Source of the DNA: Shouchella oshimensis
GTDB taxonomy: Bacteria; Bacillota; Bacilli; Bacillales; Bacillaceae_D
Direction of reading: 5' to 3'
Length of the DNA stretch: 64,000 nucleotides
Assembly: GCF_002019765.1 (NCBI RefSeq)
Contig: NZ_KV917380.1
Location: 2,201,486 to 2,265,485, forward strand
Part shown: positions 9,190 through 18,187 of the stretch, piece by piece
How positions within the stretch are numbered: position 1 is the stretch's first letter
Layout: every line of letters begins with the position of its first letter
Program-made: the position numbers and the translations under genes
Notes under the pieces: generated by a model
The model's input: the letters and a program-made list of their open reading frames with translations, nothing else
What the model was told of the DNA's origin: nothing
Databases searched by the model: none

Positions 9190-10239
9190 TTATTTTGCAG
9201 CCTGTTCGATTAATTCATTTTTTTCATCAAAAACAGGATTATGAGAAGAAATGAAAATGTCCATGGCTGACTCTGGTTTTATATAAGTCTTTGCATGATT
9301 GACTGCTGTAGCCGCATCGGTAAATGCACCTGCCAAAAGATGAATTTTGTTGCCAAACATTGCGCTGTCACCAGCAGCATAGATTCCCTCTTTTCCAGTT
9401 TCCAGTTTATCGTTGACGAGAATATGTCTGTCATCTGTTTTTAGACCCCAGTTTCGAATTCCTCCAATATCTGCTTTCATACCATGATTGACAATGACTG
9501 CATCCACTTTCACATGCTCACATCTATTCAAAAAGACACCTTTTTCATCTACTTGATCAATCTCTACAGCATTAATCCTCGCTTGATCACCTTCAAGTCT
9601 TTTAACAGCAAACGGCATTTTAACCCGAATACGATTCGTCAATAACGTTTCTACACTTCGCTCATGTCCTTTAAATTCATTTCGACGATGAACAACCATT
9701 ACATCATGGGCGATACCGTATAAAGCGTTCGCAAAATCAACAGCAGAGTCTCCACCACCAGAAATTAATACACGCTTCCCTTTATATTGTTTTAAGTCTG
9801 TTACAGTATAATGAAGGTTTGAATTCTCATATTTATCTGCATCTTTAACCAATAATTTTATTGCACTTTTTGTACCATATCCGATCGAAAGAACGATGGT
9901 ACGTGTAAGGTGACACTCACCTGTTCTGGACTGGATGATATAGTATCCTTCTCTTGTACGTTTAATATCTTGAATCTGTTGATTTAAGACAATAGTTGGA
10001 TCAAACGTCATTGCTTGCTCTATAAGCTGCCAAGCGAGTTGCTTTGCTTTAATTGGCGGTTGTCCCCCAACATCCCATATCATCTTATCTGGATAGCTAT
10101 TTAATTTCCCTCCTAAATAAGGGCTTGCTTCGATTAATTTTGTTTTCATTGAGCGCATACCGCTATAAAAAGCAGCAAAAAGGCCTGCAGGTCCTCCACC
10201 AACAATGGTGATATCATAAAGATCTAATTCATTTTGCAT
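9190..10239 (-). CDS. Ferredoxin--NADP(+) reductase, thioredoxin-reductase-like (YcgT/YumC family)
   Basis: A 349-aa flavoprotein. The N-terminal FAD site is ITIVGGGPAGLFAAFYSGMR, the central NADP site is VLISGGGDSAVDFANAL, and the C-terminal FAD motif is GIYAAGDSAM. There is no CxxC redox pair between the domains, which separates ferredoxin/flavodoxin NADP reductases from thioredoxin reductases. ATG 10239 has GAGGAGTG upstream. A Fur box precedes it, so a YcgT-like role in iron-limited electron supply, for example reductive iron release from siderophores, is likely. Confidence 0.88.
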   Translation of the reverse strand: MQNELDLYDITIVGGGPAGLFAAFYSGMRSMKTKLIEASPYLGGKLNSYPDKMIWDVGGQPPIKAKQLAWQLIEQAMTFDPTIVLNQQIQDIKRTREGYYIIQSRTGECHLTRTIVLSIGYGTKSAIKLLVKDADKYENSNLHYTVTDLKQYKGKRVLISGGGDSAVDFANALYGIAHDVMVVHRRNEFKGHERSVETLLTNRIRVKMPFAVKRLEGDQARINAVEIDQVDEKGVFLNRCEHVKVDAVIVNHGMKADIGGIRNWGLKTDDRHILVNDKLETGKEGIYAAGDSAMFGNKIHLLAGAFTDAATAVNHAKTYIKPESAMDIFISSHNPVFDEKNELIEQAAK

Positions 10240-10267
10240 GGAATCACTCCTCTCTTCTCATAATACT

Positions 10268-10286
10268 GATAAAGATTCTCATTATC
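10268..10286. promoter_or_regulatory. Fur box of the ferredoxin-NADP reductase gene
   Basis: GATAAAGATTCTCATTATC matches the 19-bp Fur consensus GATAATGATAATCATTATC at 16 positions. It lies about 30 nt upstream of the reductase start. Confidence 0.78.
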
Positions 10287-10382
10287 AATACATTTAATCA
10301 TCTTTCCCCATTTTCTTTTTTACTTTCCTCCGTTGACGTGATACCCTTTTGATAAACGGTAAAAATTGTAAGGAGTACAGAC

Positions 10383-10688
10383 ATGATTGTACTAATAGGA
10401 ACACTCCTTCTGCTTCCATTTTTTTATTATGGATACAAGGAGCATCAATTCTCTCAATCAACTAAAGCAAAGAAAGAAACCGAAACTGGCTACTACCGAA
10501 AAGCAAGTTTCTATGCGTTCCCTTTATTGCCAATAGGATGGCTTCTCCTTGAAATGAGCCATCGTTTTTTTAGTCTGTCTTTTGATACTTATCGTGACCT
10601 TATTTGGATCCTTATTCTCGTGTCTTGCATTGTTTACGGTTGCACTCTCCAGTATCATCGTCGAAAAACAACCAAAAACCTCTCATAG
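10383..10688 (+). CDS. Small membrane protein of unknown function
   Basis: 101 aa with three predicted membrane segments (about residues 2-17, 44-60 and 72-88) and a basic C-terminus (HRRKTTKNLS). ATG 10383 follows AAGGAG. I do not recognise the family. It is read away from the Fur-controlled reductase and its stop overlaps the terminator shared with the convergent ABC gene. Confidence 0.65.
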   Translation: MIVLIGTLLLLPFFYYGYKEHQFSQSTKAKKETETGYYRKASFYAFPLLPIGWLLLEMSHRFFSLSFDTYRDLIWILILVSCIVYGCTLQYHRRKTTKNLS

Positions 10689-10700
10689 ATTTGAGAGGTT
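10677..10700. terminator. Bidirectional terminator
   Basis: AACCTCTCA / TGAGAGGTT forms a 9-bp stem overlapping the stop codons of both convergent genes. A-rich and T-rich flanks serve the two strands. Confidence 0.75.
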
Positions 10701-11492
10701 TTCATTCGTTTGCGTAGAAATGTTGAGCCATGGGCGACCGTGAATCCACCTTACACTTACTGGTAATTTAAAGGTAGCAGACAATGATTCATTCGTGAGT
10801 ACGTCGTCTTTCCGACCAGATTCAACAACTTCTCCATCACGAATCATTAATACATTGGTAATGACGTCCGATATTTCTTCAATATGGTGCGTAACGTAAA
10901 TGATGTGACTACCTCTGGCGCTAATTTCATTCATTACGCTAATGAGTTCTTCGCGAGTCAATACATCTAAGCCTGTACAGGGTTCATCTAATATAAGAAT
11001 GTCAGGGTTATTCATTAATGCTCGTCCAATTAAGACCCGCCTTTTTTCGCCTTGGGATAAAACAGAAAAAAATTTACCTTTCAGATGTTGCAATCGAAGT
11101 GTTTCAAGAATATCATCAACACGTTCCCATTCAAGGTCAGATAAGTGTTCATATAAGCCAAATGAGGCGTACTTGCCACTTGCTACTATTTCTTCTGTTG
11201 TTTCATTTTGCATTATATGTAAGAAACGGTCTAGCGAACTACTGACATAACCAATCCTTTTTCGTAGATTAGGTAAGTTCGTCTTGCCAAATTCATTTCC
11301 TAAGACAGCGATCGTTCCTGTTGTCGGAAAAGCATAGCCGTTGATTAAATTCAATAGAGATGTTTTGCCAGATCCATTTAACCCAAGAATACACCAATGC
11401 TCTCCTTGGTTAATGGTCCAATTGATATCGTTTAGTACCTGCTGTCCATCTCTTTTAAATGTGACATTTCGGCACGTAACAATGTGAGTCAT
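10683..11492 (-). CDS. ABC transporter ATP-binding protein (YlmA/ModF-like)
   Basis: A 269-aa stand-alone ATPase. Walker A is GLNGSGKTSLL, the signature is LSQGEKRRVLIGRALM, and Walker B is ILILDEPCTGLD. The WCILGLNGSGKTSLLNLINGY style and the FSVLSQGEKR signature resemble YlmA-like ATPases, which have no dedicated permease gene. No permease is adjacent here, so its partner and cargo are unknown. Confidence 0.82.
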   Translation of the reverse strand: MTHIVTCRNVTFKRDGQQVLNDINWTINQGEHWCILGLNGSGKTSLLNLINGYAFPTTGTIAVLGNEFGKTNLPNLRKRIGYVSSSLDRFLHIMQNETTEEIVASGKYASFGLYEHLSDLEWERVDDILETLRLQHLKGKFFSVLSQGEKRRVLIGRALMNNPDILILDEPCTGLDVLTREELISVMNEISARGSHIIYVTHHIEEISDVITNVLMIRDGEVVESGRKDDVLTNESLSATFKLPVSVRWIHGRPWLNISTQTNENLSNL

Positions 11493-11586
11493 TTCGCACG
11501 CTCCATTCGCTTCAAAAGGATCCTCTTATCGTACCACTTCCACGAAATTTTTGCACGATTCAATCTAATTATTTTCTAATGTTTGT

Positions 11587-11913
11587 TCAACGGTAATAGT
11601 CATTCATCTTTTGCTTCATTTCGTTCATCTCTCTTTCAACATGATGTAAATCTTTTTGTAATGAAACGAGTAGATCTTCTATATCCTGATATTGACGAAG
11701 CCCCCCTACTGTTGATGATGCGCCGGAAAAAATAATCAGTTCTTCCATATCCTCTTCGGACAATGGCGCTGTTGATTGATTGATCCTTGAAATGTCTCTT
11801 CCTAATTTTACACCTAAAAAAAACAATGTCGACGAAATGACGCCAAGAAGCGTTTCCAAGTAAAAACAATCCTCTGATAGTCTAAGTTTCTCTTGTTCCT
11901 CTTGATTGTCCAT
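11587..11913 (-). CDS. Hypothetical protein with one hydrophobic segment and a C-terminal coiled coil
   Basis: 108 aa from ATG 11913, preceded by AAGGGTG 7 nt upstream; the frame also allows a TTG at 11937. A hydrophobic stretch (LETLLGVISSTLFFLGVKLG) is followed by an acidic segment and a charged heptad-like C-terminus (VSLQKDLHHVEREMNEMKQK). This is compatible with a small membrane-associated protein. I do not recognise the family. Confidence 0.6.
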   Translation of the reverse strand: MDNQEEQEKLRLSEDCFYLETLLGVISSTLFFLGVKLGRDISRINQSTAPLSEEDMEELIIFSGASSTVGGLRQYQDIEDLLVSLQKDLHHVEREMNEMKQKMNDYYR

Positions 11914-12188
11914 TCGGATCACCCTTTTCAGTATCAACTTTAGTATATGAAGGTAGAATCCCAGGAAGCACTTAAAAAAGACTGAAACGAAAAATTAGAG
12001 GATTCTCTATATCCTTATGCATTTAAAAAAGAACCTAAGTATTCTAGAGAAGCCTTAAAACTCGATAAAGCTTCTATTTTTTTTGACAAAAAACACAATT
12101 TTCATGTTGGGAAAATGGAAAACCATGTAGATTAATTTGTTTTTATAAGGGATAATTTTAGCGTAAGTCAAAAAAGGAGGCGTTTCCA

Positions 12189-12983
12189 ATTAAAAATCTA
12201 TTAATCTCTTTATCTCTTTCTAGTATTGCTGCTACAACGCTTTTGCCCTCATCTGTTCAAGCCAGCACGCTAACGTATCAAGGTCCCGTTCAAGCCTTAC
12301 AAGCTTCTTGGTCTTATGAAGGGGAGACAGGACCAGAACATTGGGGAGAGCTCGATGAATCTTATGCGATGTGTTCAATTGGTGAGCAACAATCACCCAT
12401 TGCATTATCGTATAGCAACCTGTCCTCTGCAAAATGGCCACTTATCAATACATATCAACCAACCACATTTTCTGTTCAAAACAATGGCCACACTATTCAA
12501 GCAGACGTAAACGGATCGACGGCAAGCACCCTACGCCTAGCTGGTGTACCGTATACACTTGCTCAATTTCATTTTCACACACCGAGTGAGCATACACTCG
12601 AAGATGAGCATTACGAAATGGAATTACATCTCGTTCATGTAGACAAACATGATAATTTAGCGGTTTTAGGGGTGCTAATGGAAGAAGGAGACCATCATGA
12701 AGCATTGGATCAAGTGTGGGACTTAATGCCGACTGAGGAAGGTACAGCTACGGAAACCGTTGTGCTCGATCCTAACGATTTCATCCCTGGCGAATTAGAT
12801 TCCTTTCAATACGAAGGTTCTTTAACAACGCCTCCATGTGATGAAGGGGTAAAATGGACAGTATTGGATGAACCGATACAAGTCTCAAGAGAGCAACTTG
12901 ATCGCTTTCAATCGATCTATCCATCTAACTACCGCCCTGTTCAAGACTTAGGTAACCGAGATGTTGGATACCACTATCATTGA
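12189..12983 (+). CDS. Secreted alpha-carbonic anhydrase with an apparent ATT start codon
   Basis: Zinc enzyme interconverting CO2 and bicarbonate outside the membrane. The family zinc ligands are visible as FHFH (His 128 and His 130) and ELH (His 147). GEQQSPIAL and SLTTPPCDEGVKW complete the alpha-class signature. No ATG, GTG or correctly placed TTG precedes the mature domain. Reading from the ATT at 12189 gives a textbook signal peptide, (M)KNLLISLSLSSIAATTL...VQA, cleaved near residue 25. AAAAAGGAGG ends 8 nt before the ATT. A TTG at 12243 would cut off the signal peptide and has no ribosome-binding site. The product is 264 aa. Confidence 0.88.
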   Translation: MKNLLISLSLSSIAATTLLPSSVQASTLTYQGPVQALQASWSYEGETGPEHWGELDESYAMCSIGEQQSPIALSYSNLSSAKWPLINTYQPTTFSVQNNGHTIQADVNGSTASTLRLAGVPYTLAQFHFHTPSEHTLEDEHYEMELHLVHVDKHDNLAVLGVLMEEGDHHEALDQVWDLMPTEEGTATETVVLDPNDFIPGELDSFQYEGSLTTPPCDEGVKWTVLDEPIQVSREQLDRFQSIYPSNYRPVQDLGNRDVGYHYH

Positions 12984-12984
12984 T

Positions 12985-13014
12985 AAAAAAGCTGGCTACT
13001 ATGCCAGCTTTTTT
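12985..13014. terminator. Bidirectional terminator
   Basis: GCTGGC / GCCAGC stem flanked by A6 and T6 lies between the convergent carbonic anhydrase and PhzF genes. Confidence 0.82.
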
Positions 13015-13025
13015 ATTTACAATGT

Positions 13026-13871
13026 TTATACTGTTAACTTCCCTTCTATACAGGTGACAGTCCTGCCACCTATTAAAATGTGACCGTCTCGATAGCGAAT
13101 GTCAACTTTCCCATCACGACCTACACAACTACCTTGGCTGGTTGAAAATTCCGTTACAGGCAATGCCATCTTACGCACTATAGTAGCTACTGCTCCATTT
13201 CCACTACCGCAAACAGGATCTTCCGGTACGCCTTCGCCTGGAGCAAATGATCGAACTTCAAACAGTGAGTCTACATTACAACTGTCTCCAAAAATGGTTA
13301 CACCTGTTATTCCTGAAGGTATAGCCTTCATTAATTGATTCATAACTGGTCTAAGACGTTTAATATTAACGTCTCTATTTATTTTTAGTGTTAACCAGAC
13401 AGGGCCTACATCTATAATCAAACGATCTTCAATGTATTCATTGCTAACTCCAATAGCTTCTGCTATGTGTTCGACGATTTCTTCATCAACATGCTCTACT
13501 TTTTGTTCAGGTAATTCGAAGAAAAACCTATCATCCTCTTGTATAATTGTAACAAGACCTCTTTGACATTCTTGAATAATACGCCCTTCCTGTTTTGGCT
13601 TTAACCCCCGCTCCATAACGGCTGCTACAGAACCAATTGTTGGGTGACCAGCGAAAGGAAGTTCACTATGAGGGGTAAAGATACGCAGTTTATAATCTGC
13701 CAGTGGATGATCTGCTTTACAGACAAAAGTGGTTTCAGAAAGATTTGTCCAATTTGCGATAGCCTGCATAATCTCGGTCGAAAGCCCGTCTCCATTATGT
13801 ATGACGGCTACAGGATTTCCTTTAAACGGCTTAGTTGTAAATACATCAACTTGTTGAAAATCAACTTTCAT
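13026..13871 (-). CDS. PhzF-family isomerase/epimerase-like protein
   Basis: 281 aa with the duplicated diaminopimelate-epimerase-like fold of the PhzF family. The N-terminal hallmark QQVDVFTTKPFKGNPVAV and LPFAGHPTIGSV are clear, and the second lobe has EDPVCGSGNGAVA. Most members outside phenazine clusters have unknown substrates, and no phenazine genes are nearby. Two in-frame ATGs exist; the one at 13871 has the better-spaced GGGAG (9 nt), against 3 nt for 13877. Confidence 0.88.
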   Translation of the reverse strand: MKVDFQQVDVFTTKPFKGNPVAVIHNGDGLSTEIMQAIANWTNLSETTFVCKADHPLADYKLRIFTPHSELPFAGHPTIGSVAAVMERGLKPKQEGRIIQECQRGLVTIIQEDDRFFFELPEQKVEHVDEEIVEHIAEAIGVSNEYIEDRLIIDVGPVWLTLKINRDVNIKRLRPVMNQLMKAIPSGITGVTIFGDSCNVDSLFEVRSFAPGEGVPEDPVCGSGNGAVATIVRKMALPVTEFSTSQGSCVGRDGKVDIRYRDGHILIGGRTVTCIEGKLTV

Positions 13872-13951
13872 AACCATTCACTCCCTTAAAAAAAGGATAA
13901 GGCAAGAATGCTTAAATTGAAAGTAAAAATGCTATGAGACTTGATTGCTAC

Positions 13952-14794
13952 TTATTCAACATATCTTCCGTAATCTGGTTTATATACTTCATTAAAATTT
14001 GCTCGTAATGCAGTCAGCCCTGACGTTAGCTCTTCACCAGAAACAGGCACTCCATGACCAGTAACAACTACTAGCGGTTCAAGCTTCTGTAAACTTATAA
14101 TCGATTGTTCTGCTTCATTCCAATCAGTTGTAAAATAGCGAGGCGGTCCATTAACTTCTTGTTTTTGAACAATCGTTTCATATAATTGATCTTGTCGAAC
14201 TGTAGTAAACGCATCCCCTACCACTAAACAGCCATCGTCATGACGAAAAAAGGAAACGTGCCCTGGCGTATGACCTGGCGTATGAATCCACTGAAACGAT
14301 TTTAAAAAAGGAACGTCTCCATTCTCTGGTAAGGGGAAGACGTGTTCATTTATTTGAATAGGGTCATTAGGGAATAAAGCAGAAATCTTTGCTAAAAGAC
14401 CACCTTCAACGCTTGGATCTGGTTCTGGATAACGTTCTTCTCCAGTCAGGTATGGCAATTCTAAAGGATGCGCATACACATCTACTTTCCAATGGTCAAT
14501 TAGTTCAATAATGGAACCAACATGATCAAAATGCCCATGGGTTAATAGAATGGCTTTTGGTTTTTTTGACCCATATAATGAGTTAGCCGCTGATATAATC
14601 TCGTTCGCACCACCTGGAACACCTGCATCAATGACTACGTAATCAGCTGTGTTTGGATGACCAACAAAGATAATATTCACAAATTGATTCGTGTATTGAT
14701 AAACATCTTCACATACTTGGATCGTCACACCATTTCCAATTGTTGTTAACGGGAGTGATTTGTAGTCATCACCATAGGACATCTTATTCTTCAT
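13952..14794 (-). CDS. MBL-fold metallo-hydrolase
   Basis: 280 aa. The metal-binding THGHFDHVGS motif, the later HTPGHTPGHVSFF and the VVGDAFTT Asp mark the metallo-beta-lactamase superfamily, glyoxalase II-like branch. It is cytoplasmic, with no signal peptide. I chose ATG 14794, 6 nt after AGGAGG, over ATG 14800, which abuts the Shine-Dalgarno. The substrate is unknown. It lies 28 nt downstream of the HAD phosphatase direction-wise and may be independent. Confidence 0.82.
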   Translation of the reverse strand: MKNKMSYGDDYKSLPLTTIGNGVTIQVCEDVYQYTNQFVNIIFVGHPNTADYVVIDAGVPGGANEIISAANSLYGSKKPKAILLTHGHFDHVGSIIELIDHWKVDVYAHPLELPYLTGEERYPEPDPSVEGGLLAKISALFPNDPIQINEHVFPLPENGDVPFLKSFQWIHTPGHTPGHVSFFRHDDGCLVVGDAFTTVRQDQLYETIVQKQEVNGPPRYFTTDWNEAEQSIISLQKLEPLVVVTGHGVPVSGEELTSGLTALRANFNEVYKPDYGRYVE

Positions 14795-14822
14795 GTTCAT
14801 CCTCCTTAAGAATACATGTGTT

Positions 14823-15362
14823 TTACAGGCTTTTCTTCTTTAAGATCCAGGGGACGGCATCAGCCAGACTCTGAAAAACAGCATCTGCACCGTAGTTCTC
14901 ATTCTTCGTTCGATTCCCTACTAAAACCGTTTTACAGCCTGCTTTTTTACCTGCTTTAATGTCAGGTTCTCGATCGCCTACCATAATACTTGCTGTTGGA
15001 TCTACTCCGTACCTATCACTTAATTGCTTTATCATAAGCGATCCAGGCTTACGGCAATGACACCCTTCATTTGGTCGATGAATACAATACGCAATTTCGT
15101 TGACGGTTGCATCATGTTGAGCTAAAAGATTAACCATTTTTTCATGAATCGTTCGCAGTGTCTTTTCTGTCATATAGCCAAGACCCACACCACCTTGATT
15201 TGTCACGACGAACACAACGAAACCTGATTGATTAAAAGATCGAATGGCTTCTCCAACACCATCAAGTAAGTAAAAGTCAGTTGGTTTATTGACAAACGTT
15301 ACTCTGCTCGTTTTAACTTCATTAATGACACCATCTCGGTCTAAGAACACAGCTTGCTCCAT
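14823..15362 (-). CDS. HAD-IIIA phosphatase (GmhB/HisB-N-like)
   Basis: 179 aa. The catalytic motif FLDRDGVINE (nucleophile and acid Asp), the GLGYMTEKT region, the zinc-loop pattern CIHRPNEGCHCRKP and the terminal Asp motif MVGDREPDIKAG identify the subfamily. It holds D-glycero-D-manno-heptose-1,7-bisphosphate 7-phosphatases and histidinol-phosphate phosphatases. ATG 15362 is preceded by GGAGG. No heptose or histidine genes are adjacent, so the substrate is unresolved. Confidence 0.82.
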   Translation of the reverse strand: MEQAVFLDRDGVINEVKTSRVTFVNKPTDFYLLDGVGEAIRSFNQSGFVVFVVTNQGGVGLGYMTEKTLRTIHEKMVNLLAQHDATVNEIAYCIHRPNEGCHCRKPGSLMIKQLSDRYGVDPTASIMVGDREPDIKAGKKAGCKTVLVGNRTKNENYGADAVFQSLADAVPWILKKKSL

Positions 15363-15466
15363 GTTATCCTCCGCTTCGTACTTTTCTTGTCCTAGCATTT
15401 GTTTTTGAGTCTAAATTATGTGTTTTTATTTATATATACACTCTTTTCCTCTAACAAATAGAAAAA

Positions 15467-15739
15467 AGGCTGGGACAAAAGTAGGTAGACAGACCAAAAC
15501 GACGAACATTCCTGAAAATAGGAACGTTCGTCGTTTGTTTTATATGAAAATGAACGGAAGGAGAATTCGAAGACTCCTGGGGGATCAGCACGTGTCTGAA
15601 GACTCTGGAGTGGCGGTTTTCCACGGAGGAGGCTGAGGCCGTGTCCCCGGAAAGCGAAGGATTCTCCTGTAGCGATGCTACTCAGCATCTTTTAGACTAT
15701 TCGTCTTTTCAACTACTACTTTTCGTTAGGTCCCAGCCT
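15467..15739 (+). repeat. Palindromic-ended intergenic repeat, copy 1 (full length, 273 bp)
   Basis: Bounded by AGGCTGGGAC and its complement GTCCCAGCCT. It contains a central hairpin (GACGAACATTCC...GGAACGTTCGTC, loop TGAAAATA) and a GC-rich second half with GGCGGTTTTCCACGGAGG. Copies 2-4 are at 23067, 31095 and 41423. No protein is encoded. It sits between the ABC-F and HAD genes. MITE-like or structured-RNA terminator repeats are both possible. Confidence 0.85.
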
Positions 15740-15749
15740 CTTTCATGCC

Positions 15750-17303
15750 TTAAACAACTTTTGTCGTCCAGCTCTCACAATTCCATGTTTCTGTAACAAT
15801 ATCTTGATAAAATTCTGGTTCGTGGGAAATCAATATAATGCTACCTTTATATGCTTTTAATGCGCGTTTTAGTTCTTCTTTTGCATCTACATCTAAATGA
15901 TTCGTTGGCTCATCCAGGACTAAAATATTCGACTCTCGGTTGATCAGTTTACATAAGCGTACTTTTGCTTTTTCTCCTCCACTTAAGACGATCATTTTAC
16001 TCTCAATGTGTTTAGTAGTAAGACCACATTTTGCAAGAGCGGAACGAACTTCTCCTTGTCCGAGAGAAGGGAACTCTTGCCAAATTTCTTCAATGCATGT
16101 ATTATTCGTTGCTTTCGCTTCTTGTTCAAAATAACCAACCTCTTGATAATCGCCCCGTTCGACTGTACCAGAAATAGGCTTTTGAATGCCAAGTAAACTT
16201 TTTAAAAGGGTCGTTTTGCCGATGCCGTTCGCTCCAACTAAAGCAATTTTTTGCCCACGTTCCATCCGTAAATCAAGGGGTCTAGATAGTGGCTCATCAT
16301 ATCCAATGACAAGCTCTTTTGTCTCAAAAATAAGCTTACTTGTTGAACGGGCTTCTTTGAAATGAAATTCTGGCTTTGGTTTTTCTTTTGCAAGTTCAAT
16401 AACGTCCATTTTATCCAATTTCTTCTGCCTAGACATAGCCATGTTTCGTGTGGAAACGCGGGCTTTATTCCGGGCTACAAAATCTTTCAACTGAGACATT
16501 TCTTGTTGCTGGCGTTTATAAGCTGCTTCAAGCTGTTGCTTTTTCATTTCATGCACTTCTAAAAAGTGATCATAATCACCAACATAACGATTCAGCTCTT
16601 GATTTTCCATATGATAAATTAAATTAATAACACTGTTCAAGAATGGAATATCATGGGAAATGAGAATAAACGCATTCTCATATTCTTGTAGGTATCGTCT
16701 TAGCCATTCAATATGTTGTTCGTCTAAATAGTTCGTCGGCTCATCAAGTAAAAGAATGTCTGGTTTTTCAAGTAAAAGTTTTGCTAGTAATACTTTCGTT
16801 CGCTGTCCACCACTTAAATCTTCTACATCTTTTTCTAAACCGACATCATCTAGCCCTAAACCACGAGCAACCTCTTCTACTTTCGCGTCAATGGTATAGA
16901 AATCATTGTTTGTTAACGTGTCTTGAATGACACCAACCTCGTCTAATAGCTTTTCCAACTCTTCTGGTGTAACGTCTCCCATTTTCTCATACATTTGATT
17001 CATTTCAGTTTCCATGTCATACAAGTACTGAAACGCACCTTTTAACACATCCCGCATCGTCATGCCACGTTCAAGAACAGTATGCTGATCTAAATAGCCA
17101 ACTCGTACTTTCTTTGACCATTCTACTTTTCCTTCATCCGGCATAAGCTTGCCGGTAATAATATTCATAAACGTAGATTTCCCCTCACCGTTTGCACCGA
17201 TTAATCCAATGTGTTCGCCTTTTAATAACCGAAACGAAACATCTTGAAAAATGGCACGATCACCGAAACCATGGCTTAAATTCTTCACTGTTAAAACACT
17301 CAT
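15750..17303 (-). CDS. ABC-F family ribosome-associated ATPase (YfmM-like)
   Basis: 517 aa with two ABC domains in one chain and no membrane segment. Walker A motifs are GANGEGKSTF and GANGIGKTTLL; signatures are LSGGQRTKVLLAKLL and LSGGEKAKVRLCKL. The inter-domain linker (KKQQLEAAYKRQQQEMSQLK) is the P-site tRNA-interaction motif of ABC-F translation factors. Length and sequence style match B. subtilis YfmM. Proteins of this family relieve ribosome stalling, and some give antibiotic resistance. No leader ORF or attenuator typical of resistance ABC-Fs was seen upstream. Confidence 0.88.
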   Translation of the reverse strand: MSVLTVKNLSHGFGDRAIFQDVSFRLLKGEHIGLIGANGEGKSTFMNIITGKLMPDEGKVEWSKKVRVGYLDQHTVLERGMTMRDVLKGAFQYLYDMETEMNQMYEKMGDVTPEELEKLLDEVGVIQDTLTNNDFYTIDAKVEEVARGLGLDDVGLEKDVEDLSGGQRTKVLLAKLLLEKPDILLLDEPTNYLDEQHIEWLRRYLQEYENAFILISHDIPFLNSVINLIYHMENQELNRYVGDYDHFLEVHEMKKQQLEAAYKRQQQEMSQLKDFVARNKARVSTRNMAMSRQKKLDKMDVIELAKEKPKPEFHFKEARSTSKLIFETKELVIGYDEPLSRPLDLRMERGQKIALVGANGIGKTTLLKSLLGIQKPISGTVERGDYQEVGYFEQEAKATNNTCIEEIWQEFPSLGQGEVRSALAKCGLTTKHIESKMIVLSGGEKAKVRLCKLINRESNILVLDEPTNHLDVDAKEELKRALKAYKGSIILISHEPEFYQDIVTETWNCESWTTKVV

Positions 17304-17452
17304 CTATTATCAATCCTTTATGCGTAAGCGTTATCTACTTTTCCAATAAACAATTGTACCACAACTATCTCTACAGTGTAAGCTTACACTCATGTACGCT
17401 ATCTCCTAATAGAGAATATATGGTATATTCTAAAAGGAAAAGGAGGAATCTT

Positions 17453-18022
17453 ATGGAAACAAAACCTGCAGGATTTTGGATACGATTTGGGGCCATTTTA
17501 CTTGATGGTCTTTTATTTAATGGATTGGCATTTTTTCTAGGATTATTCTTACTAGCAGCTTGGCAAGATGGTATTACAGAATTAGCACAGTTTTTGTACG
17601 CACTACTACTGCCAGTTTTTTGGTATGGTTATACAGTCGGTAAACGGGTGTTCAAGATTCGCATCATTCACATGGACGGTACAGACGTAGGCATTTGGAC
17701 AATGATTAAACGTACTATTATCGGTGGCCTTATCTATGTGTTACCTACACTTATTACCGTTACCATCCTTTCTTTTACTGTTGATACACGAATCTGGCTA
17801 ACATTCTTACAAGACATTGATTTGAATGAGGAATTCATTTTATCTGGATTCGATTTCACCATCCTAACCCTTGGCCTTTTTTCATCTGTCATTTTATTAA
17901 TTGTTAGTGCATTTATGGTTGGCTTATCGAAGTCACGACGCTCCATACATGATCTTATTGCGGGCACCTATGTTACAAAGCAGTCTCCAGCAGAAACAGA
18001 AAAGATAAACAAAGAAGAATAA
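17453..18022 (+). CDS. RDD-family membrane protein
   Basis: 189 aa. The N-terminal PAGFWIRFGAILLDGLLFNG contains the RDD-family Arg and Asp signature (R...D in the first helix). There are four or five hydrophobic segments, and SKSRRSIHDLIAGTYVTK is the conserved C-terminal RDD motif. Some family members are linked to Na+/H+ exchange in alkaliphiles, but function is generally unproven. ATG 17453 has AAAAGGAGG upstream, so the in-frame upstream extension is rejected. Confidence 0.82.
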   Translation: METKPAGFWIRFGAILLDGLLFNGLAFFLGLFLLAAWQDGITELAQFLYALLLPVFWYGYTVGKRVFKIRIIHMDGTDVGIWTMIKRTIIGGLIYVLPTLITVTILSFTVDTRIWLTFLQDIDLNEEFILSGFDFTILTLGLFSSVILLIVSAFMVGLSKSRRSIHDLIAGTYVTKQSPAETEKINKEE

Positions 18023-18033
18023 ACATTGATTTA

Positions 18034-18164
18034 TTGACACTTCCTTAAAGCCATGCTAACTTATGAGTACTTACGTATTCAGGCGACATAACTATGGGCG
18101 TTATGTTAGCGAATTAGCACATGTATGCTTTAATGCAGGGCCTCCCGTTTCACAGGAGGTCCTG
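18034..18164 (+). promoter_or_regulatory. Leader region with promoter, paired stems and a terminator before the efflux gene
   Basis: TTGACA (18034) lies 17 nt before a weak extended -10 (TGCTAACTT). TGAGTAC/GTATTCA (18064-18081) and ACATAAC/GTTATGT (18086-18106) can form two adjacent 7-bp stems. A strong intrinsic terminator follows at 18136-18169, just ahead of the efflux gene. The layout suggests attenuation or a structured regulatory leader. No known riboswitch consensus, including the purine aptamer found before pbuE, could be matched. The terminator could alternatively serve the RDD gene. Confidence 0.4.
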
Positions 18165-18169
18165 TTTTT
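18136..18169 (+). terminator. Intrinsic terminator between the RDD and efflux genes
   Basis: CAGGGCCTCC / GGAGGTCCTG stem with a 9-nt loop and T5. It ends only 19 nt before the TTG start of the downstream gene. Confidence 0.8.
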
Positions 18170-18187
18170 ATTTGGGGAGGAACCGTT

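Noticed and set aside
15467..15739. Open frames inside the palindromic-ended repeats
   Set aside because: They differ between copies, are broken by the 29-nt deletion and lack translation signals; the element is non-coding.
15750..17303. ABC-F protein as an antibiotic-resistance determinant with leader-peptide control
   Set aside because: It resembles the housekeeping YfmM type and no leader ORF or attenuator is visible upstream.
18040..18180. Purine riboswitch before the PbuE-like gene
   Set aside because: The conserved junction and loop elements of the purine aptamer are absent, despite the resemblance of the pump to PbuE.
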